NCBI GenBank assembly: GCA_944389615.1
Contig: CALXNA010000018.1
Location: forward strand, 1-64,000
Direction of reading: 5' to 3'
Source of the DNA: an uncultured Anaerobiospirillum sp.
GTDB taxonomy: Bacteria > Pseudomonadota > Gammaproteobacteria > Enterobacterales > Succinivibrionaceae
DNA: 64,000 nucleotides
In this document: piece by piece, positions 8,027 through 16,990 of the stretch
Numbering within the stretch: the stretch's first letter is position 1
How the letters are laid out: each line of letters opens with the position of its first letter
Position numbers and translations under genes: made by a program
Notes under the pieces: generated by a model
Database searches by the model: none
Told to the model about the DNA's origin: nothing
The model's input: the letters and a program-made list of their open reading frames with translations, nothing else

Positions 8027-10402
8027 GTGGCCAAAGTTTCACTCTTAACCCAGCAGTTGCGGAACGTCGAGTTGTCGCCCATTGCTATCGGACTATCAAG
8101 CTTTCTTGATGTGCGTAAGAAGGGGAAGTTGTTGGTCGATAAGACGGGTAAGCTTGCTGCCTTAGCAGAGCTGGACAAGGTCTTCTTCTCTCGGCCGCGC
8201 CGCTTCGGCAAAACCATGCTCATTTCTATGCTTAAAGAACTGTTTATGCATGGAGTCGAGCAGTTTAAGGGCTTAGCGGTCTATGATAGTTGGACTGATA
8301 AGCAGTGCTATCCCGTAATCAGCCTGACATTGTACGGTTTAGATGATCCTCAAACCTTCGAACAGTATCTCTGCCAACGTTTGAGAGCCGCTCTTAAGAG
8401 CGCGGGCTTTTCCGAACTGGGTGAAGAGACCGAGGGCATTAGTGACCTTGAAACCTTGTGGACTTGCATCCACGGCCCACTCTCCGCATCTGAAAGCATG
8501 ACCGTATGGCTCATCGATGAGTGGGACTATGCCTTGTCTAACAACCTTGACAATCACCTCGTCTTCGACGCCTTAACGAAGGTGCTGCACAAGTTTTTTG
8601 GTGGCCTGCGTAGTTTAGAGAACACGCGCTTTATCTTGGTGACTGGCATCGGTCGTTACAGTAATACAAGTCTTTTTACTGGCCAAGATATCATTAATAT
8701 TAGCATGGATCCTGAGTTTGCTGACTTGCTGGGTTACACTCAGGACGAGGTCGAAGCCTCCTTCGCTCCTTACATTGCACGGGCTGCAGAGTTGTTTGGT
8801 CTGCGCAGAGAGGAGCTCTTAGAGCATCTTAAGCTCAATTATGATGGCTTCTGCTTTGACACCGAGGCCTCGGTATCCCTCTACTGCCCGTGGTCAATCA
8901 ACAATTTTTTTCAGCAATTGGTTCGCAGTCCTAACAAAGTGCCCGCATTTGGTGCATTTTGGATGAATAGCTCCAACGCCTCGGACTCGTTGCGTTCTTA
9001 TCTGAGTGTACATAAGGCCGATCTTGAGTTTTTAGATCGTGCCACCAAGTTTGAGCTGGCTATCGCCAAGAAGGAGTTCAACGCCCCGTCTAGTTTTGCT
9101 CAGCTCAATATGACGTCGATTATGGTGCAGTCAGGATACCTGACGATCAGAGCGCCGTCGGAAAGCTCAGCGCCGTCGGCAGACTCAAAGAGTGTGCCTT
9201 CTTCGGCGGCGACTGCAGCCAAGGACAACGTTGACACTAAAGTCAAAGATGACAGTTTTGGTACTTATCTTTGCGGCTTCCCTAATCTAGAGGTAGAAGC
9301 ATTGTTCGCCAATGTCGCCTTTGCTGTATCTATGACCGAGTTCGGTAACATGGAGCAGACGGAGTTTGATGCGGTAGCTCGTCAGCTTAATGCCTCGGTG
9401 GTAACTCAAGATATCGCAACTATGACTCGTATGCTTAACTCGTTTCTAGTTAGAGTGTACTATGATAACTGGTTGCACCTCACCGAAGTTCATTATCGTA
9501 CCTTCATCGTTTGGGCTTTACTTGCGGCGAAGGCTACTTCTACTGTTCGCGCGGAGACCTTTAACTACCTTGGCCGCTCTGACATCGAGCTCGAGTGTAA
9601 CGGTCGGCTTCTCGTCATTGAGCTTAAGCGTTTGCCTAAAAGCTCCGGTGCCAGCCATCAAGCTTGTTTGTCTTTAGCCCAAGAAGCTCAAGAGCAGATC
9701 CTCGGTCTTGCTTATGGCGATAACTTAGCTACGTGGCAGCATCCTAGATTTGTGTCGAGCAACGCTGTCGTGTTGGTGATTTCAGAGCGATATCGTCAAA
9801 TTGTTTACTGGCGTTTGCTCTCTTTAGATAAGAAGAAGGCTGAGCAAGATCCGCTGATCATGGATGGCTGGATTGAGCCATTGAAGCGTACGGCGGTTGA
9901 CGCTACATTGAGTAAGAAGAAGTCTGCTCAGCGTAGCGCAGCTAAGCAAGACGACGTTGCTCGTGATGAGGGCCGACCTGCCACCTCAGGCGAGGTCACT
10001 ACGCGTAAGGGTGAAGAAGAAGCAGGCTCTGCTCCATCAGGGGATGTAGAGGCATCTGCTGCAGTCGTCGCTGGTACAGCAAGCAAGTCTCATAGTGAGG
10101 TTAAAACTAACCCTTCGCTTGACAAGACTGATCTGTTCATTGCTTTTGACATTGCTCAACAGCTTGCTGACAGCGCTGACAATGTAGTCACCTTGGATCC
10201 TGCCATGTTAGCTCGAGGCATGCAGTCGTATGCCGCTAAGCTGCAAAACCAGAAGGGCTCCTGCAGCCAAGAGCAAATCAATGGTTATGTTGATCGTTAT
10301 ATTGATAAAATCCAGCAGGTTGCCTTACCTGAGAAAGCCAAAACGTTTGACCGCAGTTACTTAGTGCAAGAGTTGGTCTCATTGCTCACCAAAGTGAGCT
10401 AA
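8027..10402 (+). CDS. AAA-ATPase-like / PD-(D/E)XK nuclease-like protein
   Basis: A 791-residue protein of the AAA-ATPase-like plus PD-(D/E)XK nuclease family (Pfam AAA-ATPase_like with PDDEXK_9, from memory). Visible are a P-loop-like RPRRFGKT near residue 57, a Walker B-like VWLIDEWDY near 160, a sensor-like RFILVTGIGRYS near 200, and a nuclease core SDIELECNGRLLVIELKR near 520. Family members are typically 500-600 residues. This one has a Ser/Ala-rich insert near 380-420 and an extra C-terminal tail after about 620, with a Lys-rich disordered part and a helical end. I chose the GTG at 8027 because AAGGAG lies 9 bases upstream; an in-frame ATG at 7970 has no ribosome site. Its cellular role is unknown; related genes are common in accessory regions of gut bacteria. 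Confidence 0.75.
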   Translation: MAKVSLLTQQLRNVELSPIAIGLSSFLDVRKKGKLLVDKTGKLAALAELDKVFFSRPRRFGKTMLISMLKELFMHGVEQFKGLAVYDSWTDKQCYPVISLTLYGLDDPQTFEQYLCQRLRAALKSAGFSELGEETEGISDLETLWTCIHGPLSASESMTVWLIDEWDYALSNNLDNHLVFDALTKVLHKFFGGLRSLENTRFILVTGIGRYSNTSLFTGQDIINISMDPEFADLLGYTQDEVEASFAPYIARAAELFGLRREELLEHLKLNYDGFCFDTEASVSLYCPWSINNFFQQLVRSPNKVPAFGAFWMNSSNASDSLRSYLSVHKADLEFLDRATKFELAIAKKEFNAPSSFAQLNMTSIMVQSGYLTIRAPSESSAPSADSKSVPSSAATAAKDNVDTKVKDDSFGTYLCGFPNLEVEALFANVAFAVSMTEFGNMEQTEFDAVARQLNASVVTQDIATMTRMLNSFLVRVYYDNWLHLTEVHYRTFIVWALLAAKATSTVRAETFNYLGRSDIELECNGRLLVIELKRLPKSSGASHQACLSLAQEAQEQILGLAYGDNLATWQHPRFVSSNAVVLVISERYRQIVYWRLLSLDKKKAEQDPLIMDGWIEPLKRTAVDATLSKKKSAQRSAAKQDDVARDEGRPATSGEVTTRKGEEEAGSAPSGDVEASAAVVAGTASKSHSEVKTNPSLDKTDLFIAFDIAQQLADSADNVVTLDPAMLARGMQSYAAKLQNQKGSCSQEQINGYVDRYIDKIQQVALPEKAKTFDRSYLVQELVSLLTKVS

Positions 10403-10446
10403 GCGGGGATAGGGCATTGATACAGATCCCTTTGGGGAATGCTTGC

Positions 10447-10828
10447 TAGAACCTTCTGCAATGCTCCACCTAAAATAAGGCATACCAAGCTACAAGTAAG
10501 ATGGAGTGCCGAGGCTTAGGGCGAAACGTGCAGGTAAGTTCTCACCCAATTACTTTAGGCTCCTGCGTGCGTTGAAACGCGCGCAGGGGGCCCGCGCGCG
10601 GCGGGGCGGTAGACTTAGAGTGGGCACTGGGCGGTGAGATCGAGTCGCGGGTCATACTCGCTGCTCGTCACCTGCATCAGGCCCATCAGGGTGTGGAAGA
10701 GGTTGTCGTGCGAGAAGTCGCGGCGCGCCGTCAGGCCCTTAAGGCATTCTGGGTTGAGCTTGAGGGCGACTACGGTCTGCTTTGGTAGCCACAGCTGCAG
10801 CGGCACGCGGATTTGCTCCTCAAGTGAG
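10447..10828. repeat. Left ~380-bp direct repeat (copy of 13056-13434)
   Basis: From TAGAACCTTCTGCAATGCTCCA to the ATTTGCTC near 10825, this stretch closely matches 13056-13434, with scattered substitutions and small indels. It contains the 3' end of an eptA-type gene plus its downstream flank. The two copies bracket the DprA-like/phosphoribosyltransferase cargo. Confidence 0.85.
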
Positions 10829-10830
10829 CT
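10615..10830 (-). pseudogene. Truncated eptA 3' fragment (phosphoethanolamine transferase)
   Basis: The minus strand encodes about 70 C-terminal residues (EEQIRVPLQLWLP ... FHTLMGLMQVTSSEYD ... TAQCPL, stop) nearly matching the C-terminus of the eptA copies at 13.2 and 15.2 kb. Homology stops abruptly near 10830, and upstream codons are unrelated. It lacks the membrane domain and all catalytic residues, so it cannot be functional. It is part of the left direct repeat bounding the island. Confidence 0.85.
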
Positions 10831-11041
10831 TACCTTCGCAGATCTAATCGTGTAGCACTTGGCCATAAAGGGTTGATTTATCAGCAAAATATGAGGTGCG
10901 GTGCCTTGATGTTAGACTATGGATATAGCAGCAGTTTGGCGTAGGCGCTATAAGATCAGGGTTAACGTGGCTTGAATCTTGGTAAGTTTTCACCGCGGCG
11001 TATGTTTGTCTGCTAGTGTTTTGAAAAATCTGGGCGCGCAA

Positions 11042-11252
11042 TCCCATGACCTTTAGGTCGTGGGTCAAACGCCCCAAAAAATGCTATACTGGCTGTGTGG
11101 CTACGGTCGTTAATATCCTTCACGAAGGATATGCGGCTGTGGCAGGAGGGTGGCGGCCTGTGCCCTAGGGGTTGGAACGCTCCGAAGTTAAAGCCTGTGG
11201 AGAGCTCCAAGAGTTCGCTGAAGCAGGACGAATCCTATCAGCTTTAGCTGAT
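11042..11252 (+). mobile_element. Possible IS200/IS605-type remnant (end hairpin plus tnpB 3' end)
   Basis: CCCATGACC-TTTA-GGTCGTGGG (11042-11063) is an imperfect palindrome of the kind found near the ends of IS200/IS605 elements. Downstream, 11105-11170 reads VVNILHEGYAAVAGGWRPVP in one frame, then KACGEL a little later, recalling the C-terminal region of TnpB proteins. ATCAGC-TTTA-GCTGAT (11237-11252) is a further hairpin. No transposase catalytic domain remains. It may be an internally deleted element, possibly with an omega-RNA-like 3' end, directly upstream of the dprA-like gene. The match is from memory of the family. Confidence 0.4.
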
Positions 11253-11276
11253 GGGCAGTTCACAGGAGTCAGTAAC

Positions 11277-12233
11277 ATGGCACTCACTGCTAAACAAATC
11301 GTTGCTCTGTTAGAGCTTCCGCGCATTGGCAAGAAGACGGTGCTAGAGATCGGCTCGCAGGTCGACGGGTTCATGGATGATGGCGCGCTGTACTCTGAGA
11401 TCATGAGATTATACAATGACAGGGTGTGCAGCCTTCCTCGCTGCTTTACTGAGCACGAGTTTGCCGGTGCTTTGCTGCAGGCAGAGAAGACGTTAAAGCA
11501 AAGCCAACAGCTGGGCATCGGGTGGGTCTCGTTATATGACCCAAATTACCCTGCCGTGCTTAACAACGTTAAGAGCAAGGATAGCACAAGGAAGGAAAGC
11601 CCGTTGTTGCTCTACTATAGGGGCAGACTTCAGTTGATGCTTACGCCTTCCATCGCCATTATTGGCTCACGACAAGCTGCACCGCAAGCCGAGAAGGCCG
11701 CGGAGTTCTTGGCCCGGAACTTTGCTCAGCGAGGCTTGTCCATTGTCTCAGGGTTGGCGATTGGGTGTGATACTGCTGCTCATAAAGGAGCGCTTAACGT
11801 CGGCTTAGGCCAAACTATCGCTGTTCTCGGTAATGGCTTAGATAGAGTTCAACCTGCTAGTAATACCACTCTGGCTGCTCAAATCTTAGATCAAGGCGGC
11901 CTTCTCATCTCTGAGTATGCGATTGGGCAAAACGCGGTTGGTTATACCTTGGTTGCTCGTGACATGATTCAGGCAGGGATCTCCAACGCGGTGGTCGTTG
12001 TGCAGAGTAAGAGCAATGGCGGTACGATGCATGCGGCTATTGCTGCTGCTAATGCAGGTAAGAAGCTCTACACCGTCAAATACTCTGATTCCGCGTTCAA
12101 CCAAAGCGATTACACTGATGGCAATCGCTTGCTGGTTGATAAGTACGGTGCTACTTGTATCTCCGCGACTAGGGATAAGGTTCAAATGAGCAACTACTTG
12201 AACAGCCTTGCTCAAGACATCATCGCTGCTTGA
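11277..12233 (+). CDS. DprA/Smf-like Rossmann-fold protein (ShosA-like)
   Basis: A 318-residue protein of the DprA/Smf family, whose housekeeping members bind single-stranded DNA and load RecA. The DprA fold is evident: SIAIIGSRQA near residue 125, GLSIVSGLAIGCDTAAHKGA near 155-175, a conserved SNGGTMHAAIAAANAGK near 245, and an N-terminal helical region. Start: ATG 11277 has CAGGAG 8 bases upstream; the longer frame from 11172 runs through the transposon-like remnant. It is followed after about 100 bases by a phosphoribosyltransferase. A stand-alone DprA next to a phosphoribosyltransferase is the arrangement I recall for ShosTA, a toxin-antitoxin/anti-phage module (ShosA DprA-like, ShosT transferase). 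A housekeeping dprA is less likely in this repeat-bounded setting. The function is inferred from family and neighbour. Confidence 0.75.
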   Translation: MALTAKQIVALLELPRIGKKTVLEIGSQVDGFMDDGALYSEIMRLYNDRVCSLPRCFTEHEFAGALLQAEKTLKQSQQLGIGWVSLYDPNYPAVLNNVKSKDSTRKESPLLLYYRGRLQLMLTPSIAIIGSRQAAPQAEKAAEFLARNFAQRGLSIVSGLAIGCDTAAHKGALNVGLGQTIAVLGNGLDRVQPASNTTLAAQILDQGGLLISEYAIGQNAVGYTLVARDMIQAGISNAVVVVQSKSNGGTMHAAIAAANAGKKLYTVKYSDSAFNQSDYTDGNRLLVDKYGATCISATRDKVQMSNYLNSLAQDIIAA

Positions 12234-12332
12234 CCGTCTTTGTGCCATTCCTTACTCTTATGTTCAGGCGTTTAAGGCTTGATATCAATCCGAGGCTAGG
12301 GAAGAGGAAGGCCTTTGAAGTTGTGAAACGCC

Positions 12333-12986
12333 ATGGTAGATAACTGCTTTATTGCTAAATTTGTTGCTACTCACTACATCGGCAGTGTCGCCTTCTTCTT
12401 GTATTACTACATTCCTAAAGGTTACATGGCTGAGGCCAACCTGCCGAAGGTGACTAATGACGCCCTTGAGTTTCAGCGTTATGTCTGGGATTTCAAGGCC
12501 GGTCTACATCAAGAATGGGCCATTGGTGCGGTGGCAAATGTGCTCAACAAACTGGGCTATAACGGCCAAACCAATCCCAACTTAGTGTTGGCTTGTATCC
12601 CCGCGTCTACTGTTGCTGCCAATCATCGCCGTTATCACGACTTCTCCGGCGAGCTTTGCAAGCGTATCAATGTACAAGATGGTTTTGCCCATATCAAGAT
12701 CGTCCAAGAGAAGGCGCCCAAGCACATTAGTGGGGTCGAAACTGAAGAAGTTTTGTCGTTTGACCGCGAGTTCTTTGCAGGGAAGGATGTCATCGTCTTC
12801 GACGATGTAGTGACTAAGGGCCGTTCTATGCTAAGATTCATGAGAAAGCTAAGAGAAGTTAACGCCCGCCCTGTGATATGCTGCTCTTTGGGCATGACCT
12901 TGTTCCCTAGCCAGACCTTCTTAAATCCTATTAATCCTTACACGGCAAAGCCGATATTTGAACTAATGCCTGCTCCGTATTGGTAG
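12333..12986 (+). CDS. Phosphoribosyltransferase-domain protein (ShosT/ComF-like)
   Basis: A 217-residue type I phosphoribosyltransferase-fold protein. The PRPP-binding loop reads VIVFDDVVTKGRSM at about residues 152-165. An N-terminal FFLYYYIPKGY followed by RYVWDFKAG resembles the start of ComF-like and ShosT-like transferases. No zinc-binding cysteine cluster of canonical ComFC is seen. The ATG at 12333 keeps this conserved N-terminal region; an internal ATG at 12426 would lose it. It lies downstream of the dprA-like gene on the same strand, probably co-transcribed. In ShosTA the transferase is thought to be the toxic effector restrained by the DprA-like partner; that assignment here is inference. 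The right direct repeat begins 70 bases after its stop. Confidence 0.7.
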   Translation: MVDNCFIAKFVATHYIGSVAFFLYYYIPKGYMAEANLPKVTNDALEFQRYVWDFKAGLHQEWAIGAVANVLNKLGYNGQTNPNLVLACIPASTVAANHRRYHDFSGELCKRINVQDGFAHIKIVQEKAPKHISGVETEEVLSFDREFFAGKDVIVFDDVVTKGRSMLRFMRKLREVNARPVICCSLGMTLFPSQTFLNPINPYTAKPIFELMPAPYW

Positions 12987-13055
12987 TTATATTGCAACTA
13001 TTGCTATTTGGTCATGGTGCGCACAAGTAGCAGGAGAGAAGGATGCTGTGAATGT

Positions 13056-13434
13056 TAGAACCTTCTGCAATGCTCCAACTTAAACAAGTCATACCAAGTT
13101 ACAAGTAAGATGGAGTGCCTACGTTTATAGTAGAACGTGCAGGTAAGTTCTCACCCAATTACTTTAGGCTCCTGCGTGCGTTGAAACGCGCGCAGGGGGC
13201 CCCTGCGCGCGGCGGGGCGGTAGACTTAGAGTGGGCACTGGGCGGTGAGGTCGAGTCGCGGGTCATACTCGCTGCTCGTCACCTGCATCAGGCCCATCAT
13301 GGTGTGGAAGAGGTTGTCGTGCGAGAAGTCGCGGCGCGCCGTCAGCTCGGAGAGGCAGTTCTGATCGAGCTTGAGAGCGGCGGCTGTCGCGTTCGGTAGC
13401 CAGAGCTGCAGCGGCACGCGGATTTGCTCTTCAG
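13056..13434. repeat. Right ~380-bp direct repeat (copy of 10447-10828)
   Basis: This is the second copy of the island-bounding repeat. Here the eptA part is continuous with the rest of an eptA gene, so this copy is the likely original and the left copy the displaced fragment. Non-coding flank (13056-13225) and coding 3' end (13226-13434) are both duplicated. Confidence 0.85.
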
Positions 13435-14923
13435 GGGCGAGGGCATACGGGGCGGCGTGCAGATAGAGATTGTTTTCGCCTAAGGACTCCCCGTGGTTGG
13501 AGAGATAGAGCAGCATCGGGTCGTTGTGGTCGAAGCGCTGCTCAAGGATCTCGATCAACTGGTAGATGACGTAGTCGGTGTAGGCGATGGTGTTGTCGTA
13601 GGCGTTGACGATCTCAGCGACCGCGCAGTTCTCGACGTCGGGGCGATTGCAGTCAGGCTGATAGGTGCGAAACCGCTCGGGGTAGCGCTCGTAGTAGCGT
13701 GGGCCATGCGAGCCGATGAGGTGGAATACGATCACTGTGTCTTCAGTGACGTTGCGGCTGAGCTGGTCGGCGTAACTTAGCATCACCTTGTCATAGCAGG
13801 TGTCCTTGGTGCAATACTTGGGATCGTCCTGCTGCGGCTTGATCTCGATGGTCGCAATGTCCTTGCACACGCCCTTGCAGCCACCATCGTTCTCGAGCCA
13901 CGTAACTTGCACCCCGCTCTTCTTGAGCACCTGCAAGATGCCATCGCGCACGGAGCCGACCGCACCACTCTTGGGGTCAAACTGCTCGCGGCTGAGGTTG
14001 CTGAACATGCACGGCAGGGAGTAGGAGGTGTAGGTGCCGCACGAGGCGATGTCGAAGGTCAGGGCCTGCTTCTGAGCGGTATATTGGTTGGTGGGACGGG
14101 CATAGCCGAGCTGCGAGAAGTTCTGGGCGCGTGCCGTCTCGCCGAGCACGAGGAAGATGAGCTTAGGATTCTCGGTAGTCGCGGCCGTGCGTGCATCGGC
14201 CCCTAAGGTCACGTATGGCACCGGCTCGGTGAAATAGCGGTCTTAGACGTAGCGCACGCTGTAGAAAACGTAGGTGGTGGGCAGGATCTCCTTGCGCAGG
14301 GACATATTGTTGCGCCCGACAAAGGAGTACTGCTGGTAAAAAGGCAAAATCAGGGCCGCCGCGACGAGCAGGCTGCCCACGATGGCGCCGGTACGCTGCA
14401 GTTGGGCCTTGCCCAAGCTGGGGTAGTAGATCTTGGTCTTGAGCAAGATGATGCTCGGGATGATGCCGAGCACCACCATGGTCGCGAGCGATGACCACGA
14501 GAGGTACGAGCTGGCCTCCGCCACATTGGTCTCCAGCACGCTGGTGATCATGCCGGAGTCAAAGATAGTGCCGTAGCTCCACGCCGCGTAGGTCGCGCCC
14601 GCGCAGGTCAGCAAGAGCACGACAAAGGCGGGCTTGAGCACATAGCACCATGAAAACAAGATGAGGGAGATAGCGTAGAGCAAGCAAAAGAGTGCAACCG
14701 GCACCGTCAGGCCAAAGAGCCACGAGACATTGTCGGCGGCGTCTAAGATGCGGTAGAGATGGCGCCATAAGGGCAGATTGGAGAGCGCGGTAAACAGAGC
14801 GTTATGAGCGCCACTACTGCGAGGAAATGGCGACCGCGCTGCGGCGTTTTGTTGTGGGCGGAGGTCAGAGTTGCGATGAGCTGGCGCAAGTGAGTTGAGC
14901 CATGTTCCGGTTCCTAGCGTCAA
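13226..14923 (-). pseudogene. Broken eptA copy (lipid A phosphoethanolamine transferase)
   Basis: It is homologous along its length to the intact eptA at 15197-16990 but inactivated. A TAA at 14243-14245 replaces the Lys codon of RYVKDRYFTEP. Near 14795 a one-base loss shifts the frame, so GRHFLAVVALITL and FTALSNLPLW are in different frames. The start region no longer offers a good ATG. Moreover the conserved metal-site motif SDHGESLGEN reads SNHGESLGEN. The nucleophile motif GETARAQNFSQLGY is retained in the downstream piece. A tract of about 510 bases (13499-14010) appears identical to 15533-16044, suggesting gene conversion. Readthrough of the stop is unlikely given the second frameshift. 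Confidence 0.85.
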
Positions 14924-15071
14924 TCCACTGCCCTAAGTTGGGCTAATGCACCATGATTTGCGGTAGAGCGCCCACGGGCAGGCCGCGCCCGACGTCGGGC
15001 GGCCGCTTCGCGGCCGTAAAGTGACGCATGCGCAGCAAAAATATGGAGGTTTTGTGAGGCTGTAGCCGGAG

Positions 15072-15103
15072 AAAAGCCCACTAAGAGCTCTTGCGGGCTT
15101 TTT
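15072..15103 (-). terminator. Terminator hairpin downstream of intact eptA
   Basis: AAAAGCCC and GGGCTTTTT pair around an inner AAGAGCTCTT palindrome, about 95 bases past the eptA stop. T-runs on both sides (four on the minus strand, five on plus) make it potentially bidirectional. Confidence 0.65.
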
Positions 15104-15196
15104 GAGAGAAATTGGACGGCTTCGTGAAGAAGGCGCGCCGCGGCACGAAAAGCTGCGGCGCGGGAGGGGTAGGCTGCGCGGAATGGGCAGGAGCGA

Positions 15197-16990
15197 CTAT
15201 GGCTGTAAGTTCGGGTCTTCGGCCGGATGGGCTACCACGTGGTTGAGCTGCTGGCCTGCCGGGAGCGGACACTGCGCTAAGAGGTCGTAGCTTGAGTCAT
15301 ACTCGCTGCTTGTGACCTGCATCAGGCCCATCAGGGTGTGGAAGAGGTTGTCTTGCGAGAAGTGCTTGCGTGCGGTCAAGCCCTTGAGGCAGCTCAAGTC
15401 GATGCGCATATCATCGGCGCTGGCGTTAGGCAGCCACAGCTGCAGCGGCACGCGCTTTTGCTCTGCGGGAGCGAGCGCATACGGGGCGGCGTGCAGGTAG
15501 ATGTTGTTTTCGCCTAAGGACTCCCCATGGTCGGAGAGATAGAGCAGCATCGGGTCGTTGTGGTCGAAGCGCTGCTCAAGGATCTCGATCAACTGGTAGA
15601 TGACGTAGTCGGTGTAGGCGATGGTGTTGTCGTAGGCGTTGACGATCTCAGCGACCGCGCAGTTCTCGACGTCGGGGCGATTGCAGTCAGGCTGATAGGT
15701 GCGAAACCGCTCGGGGTAGCGCTCGTAGTAGCGTGGGCCATGCGAGCCGATGAGGTGGAATACGATCACTGTGTCTTCAGTGACGTTGCGGCTGAGCTGG
15801 TCGGCGTAACTTAGCATCACCTTGTCATAGCAGGTGTCCTTGGTGCAATACTTGGGATCGTCCTGCTGCGGCTTGATCTCGATGGTCGCAATGTCCTTGC
15901 ACACGCCCTTGCAGCCACCATCGTTCTCGAGCCACGTAACTTGCACCCCGCTCTTCTTGAGCACCTGCAAGATGCCATCGCGCACGGAGCCGACCGCACC
16001 ACTCTTGGGGTCAAACTGCTCGCGGCTGAGGTTGCTGAACATGCAGGGCAGCGAATAGGAGGTGTAGGTGCCACACGAGGCGATGTCGAAGGTTAAAGTC
16101 GGCTCCATGTCGGTGAAGCGGTTGGTGGGACGGGTGTAGCCCAGCTGCGAGAAGTTCTGGGCGCGCGCCGTCTCGCCTACCACAAGGAACATGAGCTTGG
16201 GCTTATCGGAGGTTGAGGCCTTGCGGGCATTGGCCCCTAAAGCCACGTAGGGCATGGGCTCGGTGAAATAGCGGTCTTTGACATAGCGGAAGCTGTAGAA
16301 GACGTAGCTCGTGGGCAAGATCTCCTTGCCTAAGGTGTGGTTGTTGCGCCCGACAAAGGAGTATTGCTGATAAAAGGGCACGATCAGCGCCAGCGCTAAA
16401 GCCAAGCTGCCGACGATGGCACCGCCGCGTTGCACTTGCGTCATGAGCCAGCGTGGGTAGTAGATCTTGGTCTTGAGTAGCAGGATGCTGGGGATGATGC
16501 CGAGCACCACCATGGTCGCGAGCGATGACCACGAGAGGTACGAGCTGGCCTCCGCGACGTTGGTTTCCAGCACGCTGGTGATCATGCCGGAGTCAAAGAT
16601 AGTGCCGTAGCTCCACGCGGCGTAGGTCGCGCCCGCGCAGGTCAGCAAGAGCACGACAAAGGCGGGCTTGAGCACATAGCGCCATGAAAACAAGATAAGG
16701 AAGATGGCGTAGAGCAATAAGAAGATCGCGACCGGCACCGACAGCACAAAGAACCACGAGAGCCCTTCGTTATCACCGATGATCTGATAGACGTGGCGCC
16801 ACAGGGCCAGATTGGAGACCGAGGTGAATAAGAGCGTGAGGAGCGCCACCACCCCGAGGAAATGGTGGCCGCGCCGGGTTTGCCCTTGTGGTTGCTCTTG
16901 TGGTTGCCCTTGTGCTGGGGGCTGTGCCGCTGGTTGATCTTTGCGCCCCAAGCGTGCGCACAGCTGTTGCATCAAGTGAGTCCAAGTCAT
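15197..16990 (-). CDS. eptA: Lipid A phosphoethanolamine transferase
   Basis: A 597-residue inner-membrane enzyme of the EptA/PmrC/MCR family, which adds phosphoethanolamine to lipid A and lowers sensitivity to cationic peptides. The N-terminal third has about five hydrophobic helices. The periplasmic alkaline-phosphatase-like domain has GETARAQNFSQLGYTRP with the catalytic Thr near residue 276, cysteine-bounded segments (ASCGTYTSYSLPC, GGCKGVCKD) expected to form disulfides, and the metal motif SDHGESLGEN near 486. A Gln/Pro-rich tract (residues 19-40) sits in the cytoplasmic N-terminus. ATG 16990 has AGGA 8 bases upstream. A broken paralogue lies just downstream in the same orientation. Chromosomal members of this family do not by themselves imply mobile colistin resistance. 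Confidence 0.92.
   Translation of the reverse strand: MTWTHLMQQLCARLGRKDQPAAQPPAQGQPQEQPQGQTRRGHHFLGVVALLTLLFTSVSNLALWRHVYQIIGDNEGLSWFFVLSVPVAIFLLLYAIFLILFSWRYVLKPAFVVLLLTCAGATYAAWSYGTIFDSGMITSVLETNVAEASSYLSWSSLATMVVLGIIPSILLLKTKIYYPRWLMTQVQRGGAIVGSLALALALIVPFYQQYSFVGRNNHTLGKEILPTSYVFYSFRYVKDRYFTEPMPYVALGANARKASTSDKPKLMFLVVGETARAQNFSQLGYTRPTNRFTDMEPTLTFDIASCGTYTSYSLPCMFSNLSREQFDPKSGAVGSVRDGILQVLKKSGVQVTWLENDGGCKGVCKDIATIEIKPQQDDPKYCTKDTCYDKVMLSYADQLSRNVTEDTVIVFHLIGSHGPRYYERYPERFRTYQPDCNRPDVENCAVAEIVNAYDNTIAYTDYVIYQLIEILEQRFDHNDPMLLYLSDHGESLGENNIYLHAAPYALAPAEQKRVPLQLWLPNASADDMRIDLSCLKGLTARKHFSQDNLFHTLMGLMQVTSSEYDSSYDLLAQCPLPAGQQLNHVVAHPAEDPNLQP

Noticed and set aside
13226..14923. Recoding or stop readthrough of the first eptA copy
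   Set aside because: The copy also has a frameshift near 14795, no good start codon and a changed metal-site Asp, so it is a pseudogene.
15197..16990. Mobile colistin resistance (mcr) gene
   Set aside because: It is in a chromosomal context with an old diverged duplicate and no adjacent intact insertion sequence; a native eptA is the simpler reading.
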